Part shown: positions 23,096 through 34,005 of the stretch, piece after piece
Position numbering within the stretch: position 1 is the first letter of the stretch
Layout of the letters: every line of letters begins with the position of its first letter
Assembly (NCBI GenBank): GCA_009733575.1
Contig: ML769737.1
Span: forward strand, 1-64,000
Length of the DNA stretch: 64,000 bases
Reading direction: 5' to 3'
Source of the DNA: Gymnopus androsaceus JB14
Taxonomy: Eukaryota > Basidiomycota > Agaricomycetes > Agaricales > Omphalotaceae
The notes under the pieces: model-generated
Databases searched by the model: none
The model's input: the letters and a program-made list of their open reading frames with translations, nothing else
What the model was told of the DNA's origin: nothing
Position numbers and translations under genes: made by a program

Positions 23096-23589
23096 GGCGG
23101 GGGGAAGGATTGAGTGCTAGGCTCGACGAACCCGTTTCTCCGGGGAACTCATACCACACGCTATGCGGCTTTGTGGCGAACGTACCGAGCAAATACTACT
23201 TCAGGAATACGGCGCCACTCCATACGCAAAACCATAACCATGGTTTTGCTAAAACTACAACTGATCGGCTCCCGGGATGCACGTTGTATATTGCATAGTT
23301 AAGTAATATCTTAGCTCACAGCTGTTCCAAAAAACTAGGCACTTCGTAATTTGCTGCAGTGACGCAAGACATTCAATTCTGGTGGGCTGTAGCGACTGAA
23401 TCAACGGAGTAGCAACTGAATAGGAGCGTATGTAACAATTTTTGAAGTGCTAGGTTTTTGGACAGCTGCAATACAACCTGAATATACCATAGCACAGACT
23501 ACTCATCTTTGTTCAACGCTCGTATCTCGATTCTGCGCATTGGGCAAGCAAGCTGCCAGAACACTGCCAAACGTAAACCTAAAACATCG
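23096..23589. other. Intergenic between convergent kinase and PRP4 genes
   Basis: Both neighbours end here, so this is 3' flank. I see no terminator-like or repeat feature and no RNA gene. Confidence 0.5.
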
Positions 23590-25505
23590 CTACTCCTCAC
23601 AACTAAATAACTGGAAATTCCTATTATACGTCCCACTCGCAATCATCGTTCCCCCATATCCCTTACTCCCACTACCACTAAACCCGCTCGTAACATCAAC
23701 ACTCATGACCTTTCCCCCATCCGCACTCAGCGTCCTAATCATCTGCCAATCATCTGCACTCCATATTTTGACGTACCCGTCGTATCCAGAGGAAACGAAG
23801 AAGAGACCGGAGCGGTAGGTGCGGAGTTCGTGGGAGGTAAAAGTCGGAGGGTCGGATGCGGGCGCTGATGTTGGGTTGGGGTTGGGAGAAGAGGAGGATG
23901 TGGGAGGTTGTTGGGAGGTAATGGGTGTGTGTGACGGTGAAGGAACAGCATCGGCCTCGGCCTCGGGCATCTCCACATCCCCTTCCGCATTGGTACCCAC
24001 ATCCACATTCCCGTAGAAGAACCTCACATCCGAGACATTGGATGTATGTCCTGGGATGGTGTATAACGACCTTAGGTTCCGAATATCCCATATCCGGATA
24101 GTATCGTCGCCTGCGCCGGTAGCGAGTTGATAGCTAGAGTGAGGAGGTAAGGAAGGGGCTATGATATGAAAACATTCGTGCAATCCACGTACCCGTTAGG
24201 TGAAAACCCAATACTATATATCCCCTGTACATGACCATCCAGTACCATTGCCGTTCGACCTGTACGAAGGTCCCAAACGCGGCCAATGGCGTCGAGGCCG
24301 CTGAAAGATGTATGCAGAGTAAATCAGTCAGTGGGAGTGCCAGAAAATACGGATACTCACCCTGAAGCAACCAAGGCCCCATCTCCCTGAAACTCGACCG
24401 CGTATACTCCTTCCGAATGGCCTTCTTGTAGTAGAAGTTCCTGAGCTGGTTGTAGTTTGAGTGAGTAGTAAAAGTGGAATACGCAACATAGTGCTTACAC
24501 GTATTAACATCCCATAATCTCCACGTCGTATCATATGAAGCGCTGGCTACGTATGAGCCAGAGGGATGAAAAGCAACGCGACAGACTCGGTCTTGGTGGC
24601 CTTTGAGTGTTGAGAGAGGAGTGTCGCTATTCAAGGACCAGAGATGCAATTTACAATCTGCAGCTCCGCTCACGAGGTTGACAGCATCTGGGCTCTGGGA
24701 TAATGTCGCTTGTGGGTGCCAGGCGACGCCTCCGACGCGATCGCTGTGGCCTCTTAATGAACGTATCGGTGTACAGGAAGGTACATTCCACAGTTTGACT
24801 GTCCCAGACCAACTTCCAGTGACCAATATCTCATTGTTTGGAGAGAAACGGACTTGGGAGATGGGTCGTTCGTCGCCAATTTGGGAACCAAGAATGGAGA
24901 ATTTCTAAATAAAGTTGAGAGAAATTATTGACTCAATGAATCCACACTCACTTTAACCTCTGCAAACACCTTTTTCCTGATATCCACGACCTTTCCTAGC
25001 TCCATTCTACTATCAATGATCTGCTGTGCGATCCGTTTTTGAGCTCTGTTAAGAAAATGAACAAACATAAGCACCTTTTTGGAATGTGTATTGGGAACGT
25101 TCAAATTAACCTAGGAAGTGAATATTCCGCGATTCTTCTTCTTGCTTGAAGGAGTTCCAGTGAACCTGGGGTGTAGAATTCCGATTCTTCCTCCTCGTCG
25201 CTGTCATCATCGCTATCCTCCCCGTCAACATTCATCCCCTCATCTCCCCTAGCAGCATTAATTTGGGACAAGACGTAGATCAATCTGTCCCTTCTATCCG
25301 CAGGTCGTTCACCGAATAATGTTATGGGTTCACCGATTTCGCGTAAACGGGCTTTGACGCGGTTATCGTCGGTGGGAACTGCTATTGTGCGAGCTCGTTT
25401 TTTGCGTTCAAGTTCATCGAGGATTACTTGGTTTTCGATGCGAGCGCGGTCGCCGATGTAGTTGGGGTCGTTGACGAGGGTATCATACGTTAGTTCCGAG
25501 GTCAT
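23590..25505 (-). CDS. PRP4: U4/U6 snRNP WD40 protein Prp4
   Basis: The CDS is complement(join(23590..24133, 24193..24300, 24361..24445, 24499..24904, 24952..25045, 25111..25505)), 543 residues, every joint in phase. Residues 53-75 ([20 protein letters not shown]) are the SFM (splicing factor motif) of Prp4 that contacts the U4/U6 snRNP. An acidic stretch follows, then seven or so WD repeats, for example [81 protein letters not shown] and [18 protein letters not shown] Ser/Pro/Thr-rich insertion of about 60 residues separates the last two full repeats. In the spliceosome, Prp4 works with Prp3 in the U4/U6.U5 tri-snRNP. Single-copy housekeeping gene with a normal structure. Confidence 0.95.
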
Positions 25506-25601
25506 GGTTGGAAGGAAATTAGTCGGCGCTAATGGCAGGCGCGCGCGAGAAAATATCAAGTCGTCAAGTAAGTAATGTACACTTTATTTATCTTAATTCC
25601 T

Positions 25602-27239
25602 CTACTCGGCGCTGCCACTGCCCGACTCGCTGGATCGATCCGAGTGGTACTCTTCTATCCACGAGTCAATTTCGTCAAGCTCCTTCCACATTTCATGTAT
25701 CGCATCATAATTATCCTCGCGTTCAAGATACTTGGCGTCATAAGCGATAGCATAGCCAATACAGTCGATTATCTCATATGGAATAACATCATATGGAACA
25801 TTCGCCATATGGAATCAAGATTAGCCTTCCCCCAAGCCGGGAGGCGGGAATATTCCATGCAACCATCATCCGGAATATGGAATACCATATTGGGGTCATA
25901 TTCCATACGGCGGTCAGTCAAAAGGTAGTAATATTGGTAGTAAATGTACATTTTGAGCCATAGAAACTTGAAGGTAATTGAGTCAAAGTGTGGCTTGAGT
26001 GCAGCGCAAAGTTCTTGCTAAGTTTGAGGGTCCCACAGTAATAAATATTGCCATATTCTGTAGATTAGCCTTGTTTCAGACTTTCTATCACTTGATAATG
26101 GGCAATAATGCAACTTAAAAAATCCGGTCTAATCAGAAGAAGCAAACTGTATTTAAACCTCATGGACCCAACAAAAAAAAGTGGAAATTGGCCCAAAACA
26201 GCAGCAAAACCACTGAACCAGACAGGAAGGATCTCACTCTCAGTAATTGGTTAGAAGTGATAGCTTATGTTGAGAGTCACCAGGACAAACCTCAGAAGGA
26301 GGCTGTTATCTATTTCAAGACATGGAAGTCCAGTGTTCTATCTTTTACACAGGGTGCACTGCCAAAGATTTTGAAAAAGTGTGGGGAGATGCAAGAGCAC
26401 ACTGCTGCAAATCCAAGTAAAGTACAAACAGGTATTGAAGATTATTTTGTCAAGTAACAAGTTGATTTTACATGTAGAAATATCTGTTATGGAATATCCG
26501 TCATATGGAATATGGTTTGGATGGGAACCAATGGTATTCCATATGAAATAATCAACTGTACAAGCAGGACATGGCATATTCCATCTAGAATACAATGTTG
26601 GTTTGAATGATAGCTAGAAACTTGGACTGACCCGCAGCTTGTGAAAAGTTCGGGCCAACTACAGACTCGTCAGCAAAAGATATGGTATAACCATTAGTAT
26701 GAAGACTTACCGGCCAGAGACACCACCACAGCCAGGAAAAATCGAACGACTTCCGCAGCACTCTGTACAATGACAGCCCCAGATTTGGCGAAGAAATGCT
26801 CCAGTCATGCACTGGATCTGCCCTTGGACATGAGTCTGCAGCTATTCCACTGATATTCCTCTTGCTTCCAACCCGGTTGTACCCAGATATCATTCTTGTT
26901 AACCATAATATCTCCAGCAGATATTTCTCCATCATTGCCAAGGAAAAATTTGGGGCAGTAGATGATGAGTGTCATAGAGTTGGCTTCACTATTTCAGATG
27001 ATGTCAGCTACAACAAAAGGTTGATATGCTGCCATGCCAAGTGTTTCAAATTCAGAGGAAAAATAGACAACAGTGCGTTTCTTTTTGAGCGCACAAAGCG
27101 CATTGCACCAGACCGCAACATTGGCATTGCGGTACAAGGTCGAGCAAGTGCTAACAAGAGCAATTCTGTCTCTTGTTGTGAGATTTTGTATGATTCTGGC
27201 ACTTATCCCGACTGGAAGAGTGAGAAATGGTGTGGTCAT
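25602..27239 (-). pseudogene. F-box/zinc-ribbon paralogue B, broken
   Basis: This is a relative of the intact gene at 35459-36336. It starts MTTPFLTLPVG at 27239 and carries TRDRIALVSTCSTLYRNAN. A net 31-base deletion near 26840, just after the codons for QWNSC, shifts the frame and brings an early stop. The following CxxC region, the small middle exon and WNMPCPAC are still recognisable. A 797-base TA-flanked element (25762-26558) then splits the last exon, whose end (AIAYDAKYLERED...EMWKELDEIDSW) resumes at 25759. A second small element sits 20 bases upstream of the start. Confidence 0.85.
25762..26558 (+). mobile_element. pogo/Tigger-like element with TA duplication
   Basis: The ends are CAGTCGATTATCTCATATGG and, inverted, CAGTTGATTATTTCATATGG. 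The element is flanked by TA at 25760-25761 and 26559-26560. Removing it with one TA makes the last exon of the F-box paralogue contiguous, so the borders are exact. TATGGAATA motifs recur inside both ends. The only frame of note (26188-26457) reads RKDLTLSNWLEVIAYVESHQ, which fits the N-terminal CENP-B-type helix-turn-helix of pogo/Tigger transposases, but there is no DDE domain. This is an internally deleted, non-autonomous copy. Confidence 0.85.
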
Positions 27240-27258
27240 TGATGAGAGTGAAATAGCC

Positions 27259-28037
27259 ATCAGCAAAACCTGGGTGGTCTCCAGAGATCTCTAGAGCACC
27301 TGGAGCTTCTGGAGCAGCTGGAGCAAGGTTACCTATTCCAGAGACCAATATAAACCTCTGGAGACCTCTGGAGACCTCCAGAGAGCTATTCAATCAAGTT
27401 TCCATGTCGTGTAACCATGCATTAATAATAGAAATTTTATATTCATCATTTTTATGTACTGTGACAAAATTTAGGTGCACTGCAGCAATTATTATTATGT
27501 AGTAGTAATAAGTGGCAAGTACTGGACGAGTCTTCTGTTTTTCCCCTCCCAATGTTTCCATAGTGCTCTTCTTGATATCTGCCTCCATTGCCCAAACCCT
27601 TCTGCATTTCTGGACATCACCTCTAATCACCTCTAAAAAGCAATGTTATGTGAAAGTGAAACTTACAGTGAAAGGATGGAACATTGCAACAGTGGGAGAA
27701 GGGAAAAAAAATACAAGTTCATCTTCTTCGAAAGTTGAAAGCCCATGCATTTTATATCACTTCCTAATAGTTTACAGCATTGTTGATGACACGAGGAGTT
27801 GCTGACGGCAACCATCATTATGTTGAGGGCACTTGAGGCCATCATTTTTGGCGCTACTCTGGCTGACAGCCAGACTAGCTCCAAAAAAGGAAAGTCCGAT
27901 CATTCTCAAAGTACCATCAATCGGCGACTACAGCTTTGTTACCTCCAGCATCTCCAGAGTTCTCCAGAGCTCTCTGGAGACTTATTCAATTCTCTGGATG
28001 CTCCAGCAGCTCCAGCGAAAATACGGGTTTTGCTGAT
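27259..28037. mobile_element. TIR element A of the ATCAGCAAAACC family
   Basis: It begins ATCAGCAAAACCTGGGTGG and ends with the inverse of ATCAGCAAAACCCG. Just inside each end is a cluster of short CTCCAGAG/CTCTGGAG palindromes (27280-27385 and 27950-28018). It lies in the 5' flank of F-box paralogue B: the sequence beyond its right end (CCCCTTTTTATTGAGCACGTG) matches the region upstream of the intact F-box gene. There is no transposase ORF, and the flanks do not give a perfect duplication (GCC and GGC). Confidence 0.75.
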
Positions 28038-28099
28038 GGCCCCTTTTTATTGAGCACGTGCGTGGACAAACTTCGCCCCTTAAGTCGCAAGCACAGAGT

Positions 28100-28345
28100 C
28101 TAAGGCTGAGCACCCCAAAGAAAATCTATCACTGTTGTACCACAGATCTCACAGCAAGGTTCTCCAACAACTGGGGCAATGTTCACTGTGATGCGCCCTG
28201 CAGGATCCCTATTCGAGCTCCGAGTAGCTAGACTCAGTAGCTTCTGTATTGATGCCTTCCACACATCACGTCTGTGCAGCAGGGAGTGGTTTGAGTCTAC
28301 TGAGTAGCTTTTGTACATGCTTTTGAGATTAATCAATTGCTTCAA
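28100..28345 (-). repeat. Dispersed repeat with short coding remnant, copy 1
   Basis: About 240 bases match 46040-46262, including ACAACTGGGGCAATG and GGGAGTGGTTTGAGTCTACT. On the minus strand both read (M)YKSYSVDSNHSLLHRRDV or a close variant, followed by KASIQKLL. They are probably fragments of the same transposon-encoded or host protein, but the family is not recognised. Confidence 0.6.
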
Positions 28346-28749
28346 GAAAAAATACAGTCGTGTATGTTAGAGTGAGTTTGGATAGATGAAGGGTGGGATT
28401 ATGTGAGGTAGAAATAACAATGATACTAACTTCTAAGTTTTAAGTAAGTAATAGCAATTCCAACAGAGAAACATAAACAAAAAATGCAACAATGGGTACT
28501 ACTGAAAAGGAAACAATTAAATAATGCAGTGCTAGAACCAGTGCATGCAGTGAGACTGTGCAGTTTTACTGTTTACAAGCCTAGCTGTACTTTACTACTT
28601 ACCTGCTTTATGTGTCTTTGTGCATGCTTGTGTTTTGGGCAAGTTCCACCAGCCTTCATTATCATTCTGCATTGATTGATAGCCCTCCATTTTGAGCTTT
28701 CACTGGAGGAAAAGACACTGTTGGGGGATCTCCAGTAGAACCTGAACTC
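28346..28749. other. Intergenic, no recognised gene
   Basis: A/T-rich with no recognised frame, motif or element end. It lies between a dispersed repeat and the TPR remnant. Confidence 0.4.
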
Positions 28750-29520
28750 TCTCTAATGTCAGTAGTCATTACTTGCTTGTGCAACAGCTCAACAGAAGCT
28801 CCACATCAGCAAAACCTGGGTGATCCCATAGCAAGGTCCCCCTCTGTGCAGCTCTGCACAGAGATGTACAGAGCTGTACAGCAACTGATCTATATCAATT
28901 CCCAATCAATTGCCAAGGGGCGTTCAGCACTTGAATGGCAGACATCATGCACCCTTACTAAAATAGGCAAGGGGTGTCTGATCCGATAATGCGGGTCCGA
29001 AATATCCGAGAGAGCGCTTAGTCTATGTGCACTGTTGTAGAGTTTTTAGCGTAGTTCCGCACTTCAATAAAATGATATTTTGACTTTTGACTGCTTTTGG
29101 CAGCGTCTGGTTGCACAAACGTCAACAACTTGCTCTCTGTAGCTGTTTCTTGACTGCTTACGGCGCTTATTTCTGGTCGCATGGTTTTGACAGGTCACGT
29201 TGAGCGCATTCTGTCTGCCGTTCTGCTGCCAAATGCCCCTTGTCAATTGCTGTACAGCTCTGTACAGAGCTGCACAGAGCTGCACAGAGGGGGACCTTGC
29301 TATGGCAAACACCCAGGTTTTGCTGATCACTTCTCCTTCCAAGTTCCAACTTCTCAGCTGCTTCCAACTTTCCAAGGCAACAATATGTTTCTGCAAGATT
29401 GGCTATGGAAGTCAATGTATCTGGATGGTGGTCTCCCATCACTTGCTTATGCAGTAGCTGTCGTGACAAGACCAAAAGGGAGTCAATGACTAAGCACAGA
29501 TGCAACAAGCAAGAGCCTTG
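28750..29520 (-). pseudogene. TPR-array remnant split by a small TIR element
   Basis: On the minus strand the codons for LLHKQVMGDHHPDTLTSIAN and LAETYCCLGKLEAAEKLE (about 29510-29340) match the 42-residue TPR unit of the gene at 30065-34005. They are interrupted at 29327 by element B and resume beyond 28804 as a decayed half repeat. The remnant is separated from the main array by about 540 unrelated bases, so the array was once longer or was duplicated. Confidence 0.7.
28805..29327. mobile_element. TIR element B of the ATCAGCAAAACC family, CAC duplication
   Basis: The ends are ATCAGCAAAACCTGGGTG and its inverse, flanked by CAC at 28802-28804 and 29328-29330, a likely 3-base target duplication. 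Both arms continue with a shared segment (CATAGCAAGGTCCCCCTCTG) and then CTCTGCACAGAG / GAGCTGTACAGC palindromes, so the arms are well over 100 bases. The palindromes differ from those of element A although the outermost bases are the same. No coding capacity. Confidence 0.8.
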
Positions 29521-30064
29521 TGTCAAAGAGGAATAGTACAAGCACAAAGTGCTAACAGGAAATAGTGATCTCAGATACAGAGCAATGGCACAAGGGCCAA
29601 TCACAATAATCAAGGTGGCAAGCTAATCCCCAATGACCAAGTTAGTTATTGTATGAGTACAGAATACAGGATACAAACCTAGTCCCCAATGACCAAGAGG
29701 TCAAGATAGGGAACCAGGTGCTACTACCTACTGTCCTGTAAATACTATTTGTAACAATAAGAGTAAAAGAACAATAAAGACAATAGTAACAGAGAGAAAG
29801 ACAATAGTGCAAGAAAGGACTAGGTGAGTGTAACAATAAGTATGTGACAGGACTCAGGAGCAAGAAGAAGTTGAAGAGTCCATTTAGTATGTTAACAATA
29901 AGAATTGAGGGAATAGAAATGGAAACAACAGTACCATATGACCACCATGAGAACTAGGGAGATAAAGGGATTGATGTTCCAAAAGTCTGTCCAGCTGACG
30001 ATGAGTAATGAATATGGTCATGTGATGAAATAGGGGTGATTGAAAATGGAAAAGTTGTACTGTG
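29521..30064. other. Intergenic insertion between TPR segments
   Basis: No TPR coding is visible here. A short direct repeat (CCCCAATGACCAAG at about 29627 and 29683) flanks a 45-base spacer. The rest is A/T-rich without a recognised frame. Confidence 0.4.
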
Positions 30065-31436
30065 TCATGACAGTAGCAGCACCTCTTTTTCCAACTTCTC
30101 AGCTGCCTCCAACTTTCCAAGGAGGCAATATGTTACTGCAAGATTGGCCATGGAAGTTAGTGTATCTGGATGGTGGTCTCCAATCACTTGCTTGCGCAAC
30201 AGCAGCACCTCCTCTTCCAACTTCTCAGTTGCCTCCAGCTTCCCAAGGCAAGAATAGGTTACTGCGAGATTAGCCATGGAAGTTAGTGTATCTGGATGGT
30301 GATCTCCAATCACTTGCATGCGCAGCAGCAGCACCTCCTCTTCTAACTTCTCAGCTGCTTCTAACTTTCCACATTTCTGATATGTGGCTGCAAGGTTTCC
30401 CATAGCAGTCAAAGTATGAGGGTGGTAGTCTCCACTTATTTGCTTGCACAATGACAGCACCTCCTCTTCCAGCTTCTCAGCTGCCTCCAACTTCCCCAGG
30501 CAAGAATATGTTAATGCAAGGTTCCCCATAGAAGTCAAGGTATCTGGATGGTGGTCTCCAGTCACTTGCTTGCGTAATGACAGCACCTCCTGCTCCAGCT
30601 TCTCAGCTGCCTCCAACTTTCCATATTCCCGAAATATAGATGCAAGATTGCTCATAGAAGTCAATGTATTTGGATGGTGGTCTCCAATTACTTGCTTGCG
30701 CAGCAGCAGCACCTCCTTACCCAACTTCTCAGCTATGACCAATTTTCCATGTGCCTGATACATAGATGCAAGATTGGCCATGGAAGTCAATGTATCAGGA
30801 TGGTGGTTTCCAATCACTTGCTTGTGCAGCAGCAGCACTTCTTCTTCCAACTTCTCAGCTGCTTCTAGCTTTCCACATTTCTGATATGTGGCTGCAAGAT
30901 TTCCCATAGCAGTTAAGGTATGAGGGTGGTGGTCTCCACTCACATGCTTGCGCAATGACAGCACCTCCTCTTCCAACTTCTCAGCTGCCTCCAAATTTCC
31001 CAGGTGAGAATATGTCAATGCAAGATTACCCATAGAAGTCAATGTATCTGGATGGTGGTCTCCACTCACTTGCTTGCGCAATGACAGCACCTCCTTTTCC
31101 AACTTCCTAGCTGCCTTCAGCTTTCCACATTCCCTGTATGTTGATGCAAGATTGCTCATAGAAGTCAATGTATTTGGATGGTGGTCTCCAATCATTTGCT
31201 TGCGCAGCATTAGCACCTCCTCACCCAACTTCTCAGCTAACTCCAATTTTCCATGTGCCTGATATGTATATGCAAGATTGGCCATGGAAGCTAATGTATC
31301 TGGGTGGTGGTCTCCAATCACTTGCTTGCGCAGCAGCAGCACCTCCTCTTCTAACTTCTCAGCTGCTTCTAACTTCCCACATTTCTGATATGTGACTGCA
31401 AGGTTTCCCATACCAGTCAAGGTATGAGGGTGATGG
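30065..31436 (-). pseudogene. Continuation of the TPR array beyond a frameshift
   Basis: This frame codes about ten 42-residue TPR units (pattern MGNLA.TY...GKLEAAEKLEEEVLLLRKQV.GDHHPDTLTS) and ends EKEVLLLS-stop at 30065. It follows directly, out of frame, from the NB-ARC gene. Near 31436 the codons for KQVSGDHHP have lost one base, so the upstream protein stops at 31417. If that base is missing from the assembly but not from the genome, 30065-34005 is one gene of about 1,260 residues with some 17 TPRs. Confidence 0.8.
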
Positions 31437-31640
31437 TCCCACGGACTTGCTTGCGCAATGTCAACACCTCCTCTTCTAACTTCTCAGCTGCCTTCAACTT
31501 TCCCAGGCGAGAATATGTTAATGCAAGGTTACCCATAGAAGTCAAGGTATCTGGATGGTGGTCTCCACTCACTTGCTTGCGCAATGACAGTACCTCCTCT
31601 TCTAACTTCTCAGCTGCCTCTAACTTTCCATGTTCCCGAT
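30065..31640 (-). repeat. 504-base higher-order repeat (4 x 126) in the TPR array
   Basis: The 126-base TPR units fall into four types by the residues after the first Tyr (YQKCG, YQAHG, YRECG or YREYG, YSxLG), which recur in the same order. An anchor, ACATTTCTGATATGTG on the plus strand, occurs at 30371, 30875 and 31379, exactly 504 bases apart. Units four apart are more alike than adjacent ones, so the array grew by duplicating blocks of four. Confidence 0.9.
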
Positions 31641-34005
31641 ATGTAGATGCAAGATTGCCCATAGAAGTCAATGTATTTGGATGGTGGTCTCCAATCACTT
31701 GCTTGCGCAGCAGCAGCACTTCCTCCCCCAGCATCTCAGCTGCTTCCAACTTTCCATGTTCCCAATATGTCAGTGCAAGGTTGCCCATGGAAGTCAAGGT
31801 ATGAGGGTGGTGCTCTCCAAGTACCTGTTTCTGAAGCAGCAGCACTTCCTCACCCAATTTCTTAGCTGCCTCCAACTTTCTAAGTGCACCATATGTATGA
31901 GCCAGATTGGCCATAGAAGTCAAGGTATGAGGGTGGTGCTCTCCATTCACTTTCTTGTGCAGTAGCAATACCTCCTCTCCCAACTTTTCAGCTGCCTCCA
32001 ACTTTCCAATGCGGCAATATGTTATTGCAAGATTGGCCATAGAAGTCAATGTATCAGGATGATGGTCTCCAATCACTGTCTTGCACAGTAGCAGCACTTC
32101 CTCACCCAATTTCTCAGCTTGAACTAAGAAACCACTGTCCTCAAATACTTTTGCCAAGCAAACCTTTGTACGAACTGCTGGCAAATTATTTGCCTGCCAA
32201 ACATGACTGGCATGTATTAATAATTGCCGACGAAATTGATATTCTTCATTTTTCTCCTCCAGTGGAGTAGCACGTGCAAGTAGTAATGCAGCTGTCTGGC
32301 TTATATAATCCTGATGTTCAACAGTTTCCTGAACACATGTATGTATTACTGCATGAAAGTCAAGACACTTTTTAACAGCATTATATGATACCAGGGAAAG
32401 TTGGCACATTTCAACAATACTGTCTTCCCATGAGTCTTCATCTTCAAATAGAGACAAGAACTCCTTCATGAAGTTTATGGCCTTGATAGGTGGATCTACA
32501 TCAGAGGCACTAGTATCATTATCAGCAAAGGCAGCTGCTCGAATGAGGATCTCCAAAGGAATAGCAGTTGGATTTAGATATCCACATATTTGCAAAAGAA
32601 GCTGGGTGGGATAACTGAGCTTCTCAAAGCTTAGAAGAAATGCACTGTATACAGTTCTCTGGTAGTTATCCAGTGACCTCATTTTGTAATTCAAAATCTT
32701 TTTCTTTTTCTTATTAAAATGTGTCAAGTAATTTTCTAATGTGCAGGTTGGAGTTGCCCCAATATATGCCCCAGCTGTTGAGACAGCAAGTGCATGACAG
32801 CCAAGAGCATTGACTATCTTGAAAGCCAAATTCTGGCTTTCATAGGAGCCCTGTTTGTGTGCTTGGTTTAAAAGTAACTTCACAGCACTACCCTTGGTAA
32901 GATCCTTTAAGTCAACTTGGCAATTTGGAGAAGCCATTTGCGCAGTCTCTGAGAGCCGGCTTGTAATAAATACATTACCATGGTTGCAATTGGGAATATA
33001 GTCCTTAAGAAACACCTTTTCATCATCAGCATTGTCAAAAATGCAAAGCCAATTCTGATCGATCCTTGCCAGGAAATCTCTGACATTTTTGACATCTTCA
33101 CCAACCCCTGCAGCCTTTCCAAGCTCTTTGAAATTGGCAGTAAGGGTGTTATTGGAGGATGCATCAAAAAACCAAACATTTGAAAATCTATTTAAATAAT
33201 TTAGTATCACTTGCTGTTCTGAAAGTCCCTTTTCATTTACCTGGAAAAATTCTCAGAAACAAACTTGAGAACTGTTTGTGTTTTTCCAGTACCTCCACTT
33301 GCTACAAGTGTGACCACATGCTGCCCAGGGTTAAGAGCCCTTTCAATGGAATGTGACAGCTTGAACACTACTTGTTGGTCTGCATCATGAGGGAGGTGAA
33401 ATGCAGGAGAGGTAGAAGATGTCAAAGATGATTCTGTGTTCATCACAAGCACAGGAGCATAAGGAAGTGTATGAAGATACTCTTCCACTGGTGTATCTGC
33501 ATTTTGCAGAACCAGTAGAGCATTGGCTAAGGGACCTTTGTTGTTCAAGTCTGCAACTGATTTAGCTAAGGCTTGACCAGAGCTTGCATCCAGGAAAATG
33601 GGGGAACTGCTAGACTGAGTAATTGAATCCCTTCCTCCATTGAGAACAACTTACTATTTAAGGTTCTGCCTTACAAAATCCTTGAGTACATCTATGTTTG
33701 TACCCCAGAGAGTCACATTTGGTGCCCAAAATATCTTTGAAAGTTTTCTCAATATATCTTCCCGCCCAACAAAATACTGGCTGGGTGAAGGGCATTGAAG
33801 AACATTTGAAATTGAGATGACCTGACCTGTTTGTGCATACAATCAAGACTGAAATTAACAAAACAAATATTTGCTTTAAATTACCATGGTTTGTAGTTTG
33901 AGGAGTTCCATGATACGTGACATTGCCAGTAGCAAAAATTGAGTTTCTGATTTGAAAGTTTGATGCACCAGCAAACATCTGTGGCCTAAACAATGGATTT
34001 TTCAA
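31417..34005 (-). CDS. NB-ARC/TPR (NLR-like) protein, frameshifted in its TPR array
   Basis: The CDS is complement(join(31417..33187, 33241..33609, 33655..33826, 33885..34005)), 810 residues to the frameshift stop. The N-terminus has FAGASNFQIRNSIFATGNVT, a short segment common ahead of basidiomycete NTPases. It is followed by QYFVGREDILRKL, a Walker A at about 203-208 (ASGGTGKTQ), Walker B WLCIFDNADD at about 267-276, and NVFITSR. These mark a STAND/NB-ARC ATPase. A helical region and then TPRs of the kinesin-light-chain type follow (GDHHPDTLTSMANLAITYCR). In fungi such NLR-like proteins are thought to act in non-self recognition, with the repeat array as the sensing part. The first Met could also be Met10 at 33978. 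The frame changes near 31436, and the array continues in another frame to 30065. Confidence 0.85.

Noticed and set aside
23739..24091. Pro/His-rich ORFs overlapping PRP4 exon 6
   Set aside because: Shadow frames of the Ser/Pro-rich insertion between WD repeats. The PRP4 frame is in phase over six exons.
30065..33380. Plus-strand ORFs (such as 30444-30758 and 31424-31804) rich in STSSSNFSAASNFP-like repeats
   Set aside because: They are the antisense of the 126-base TPR repeat. The minus strand has the conserved NB-ARC and TPR motifs.
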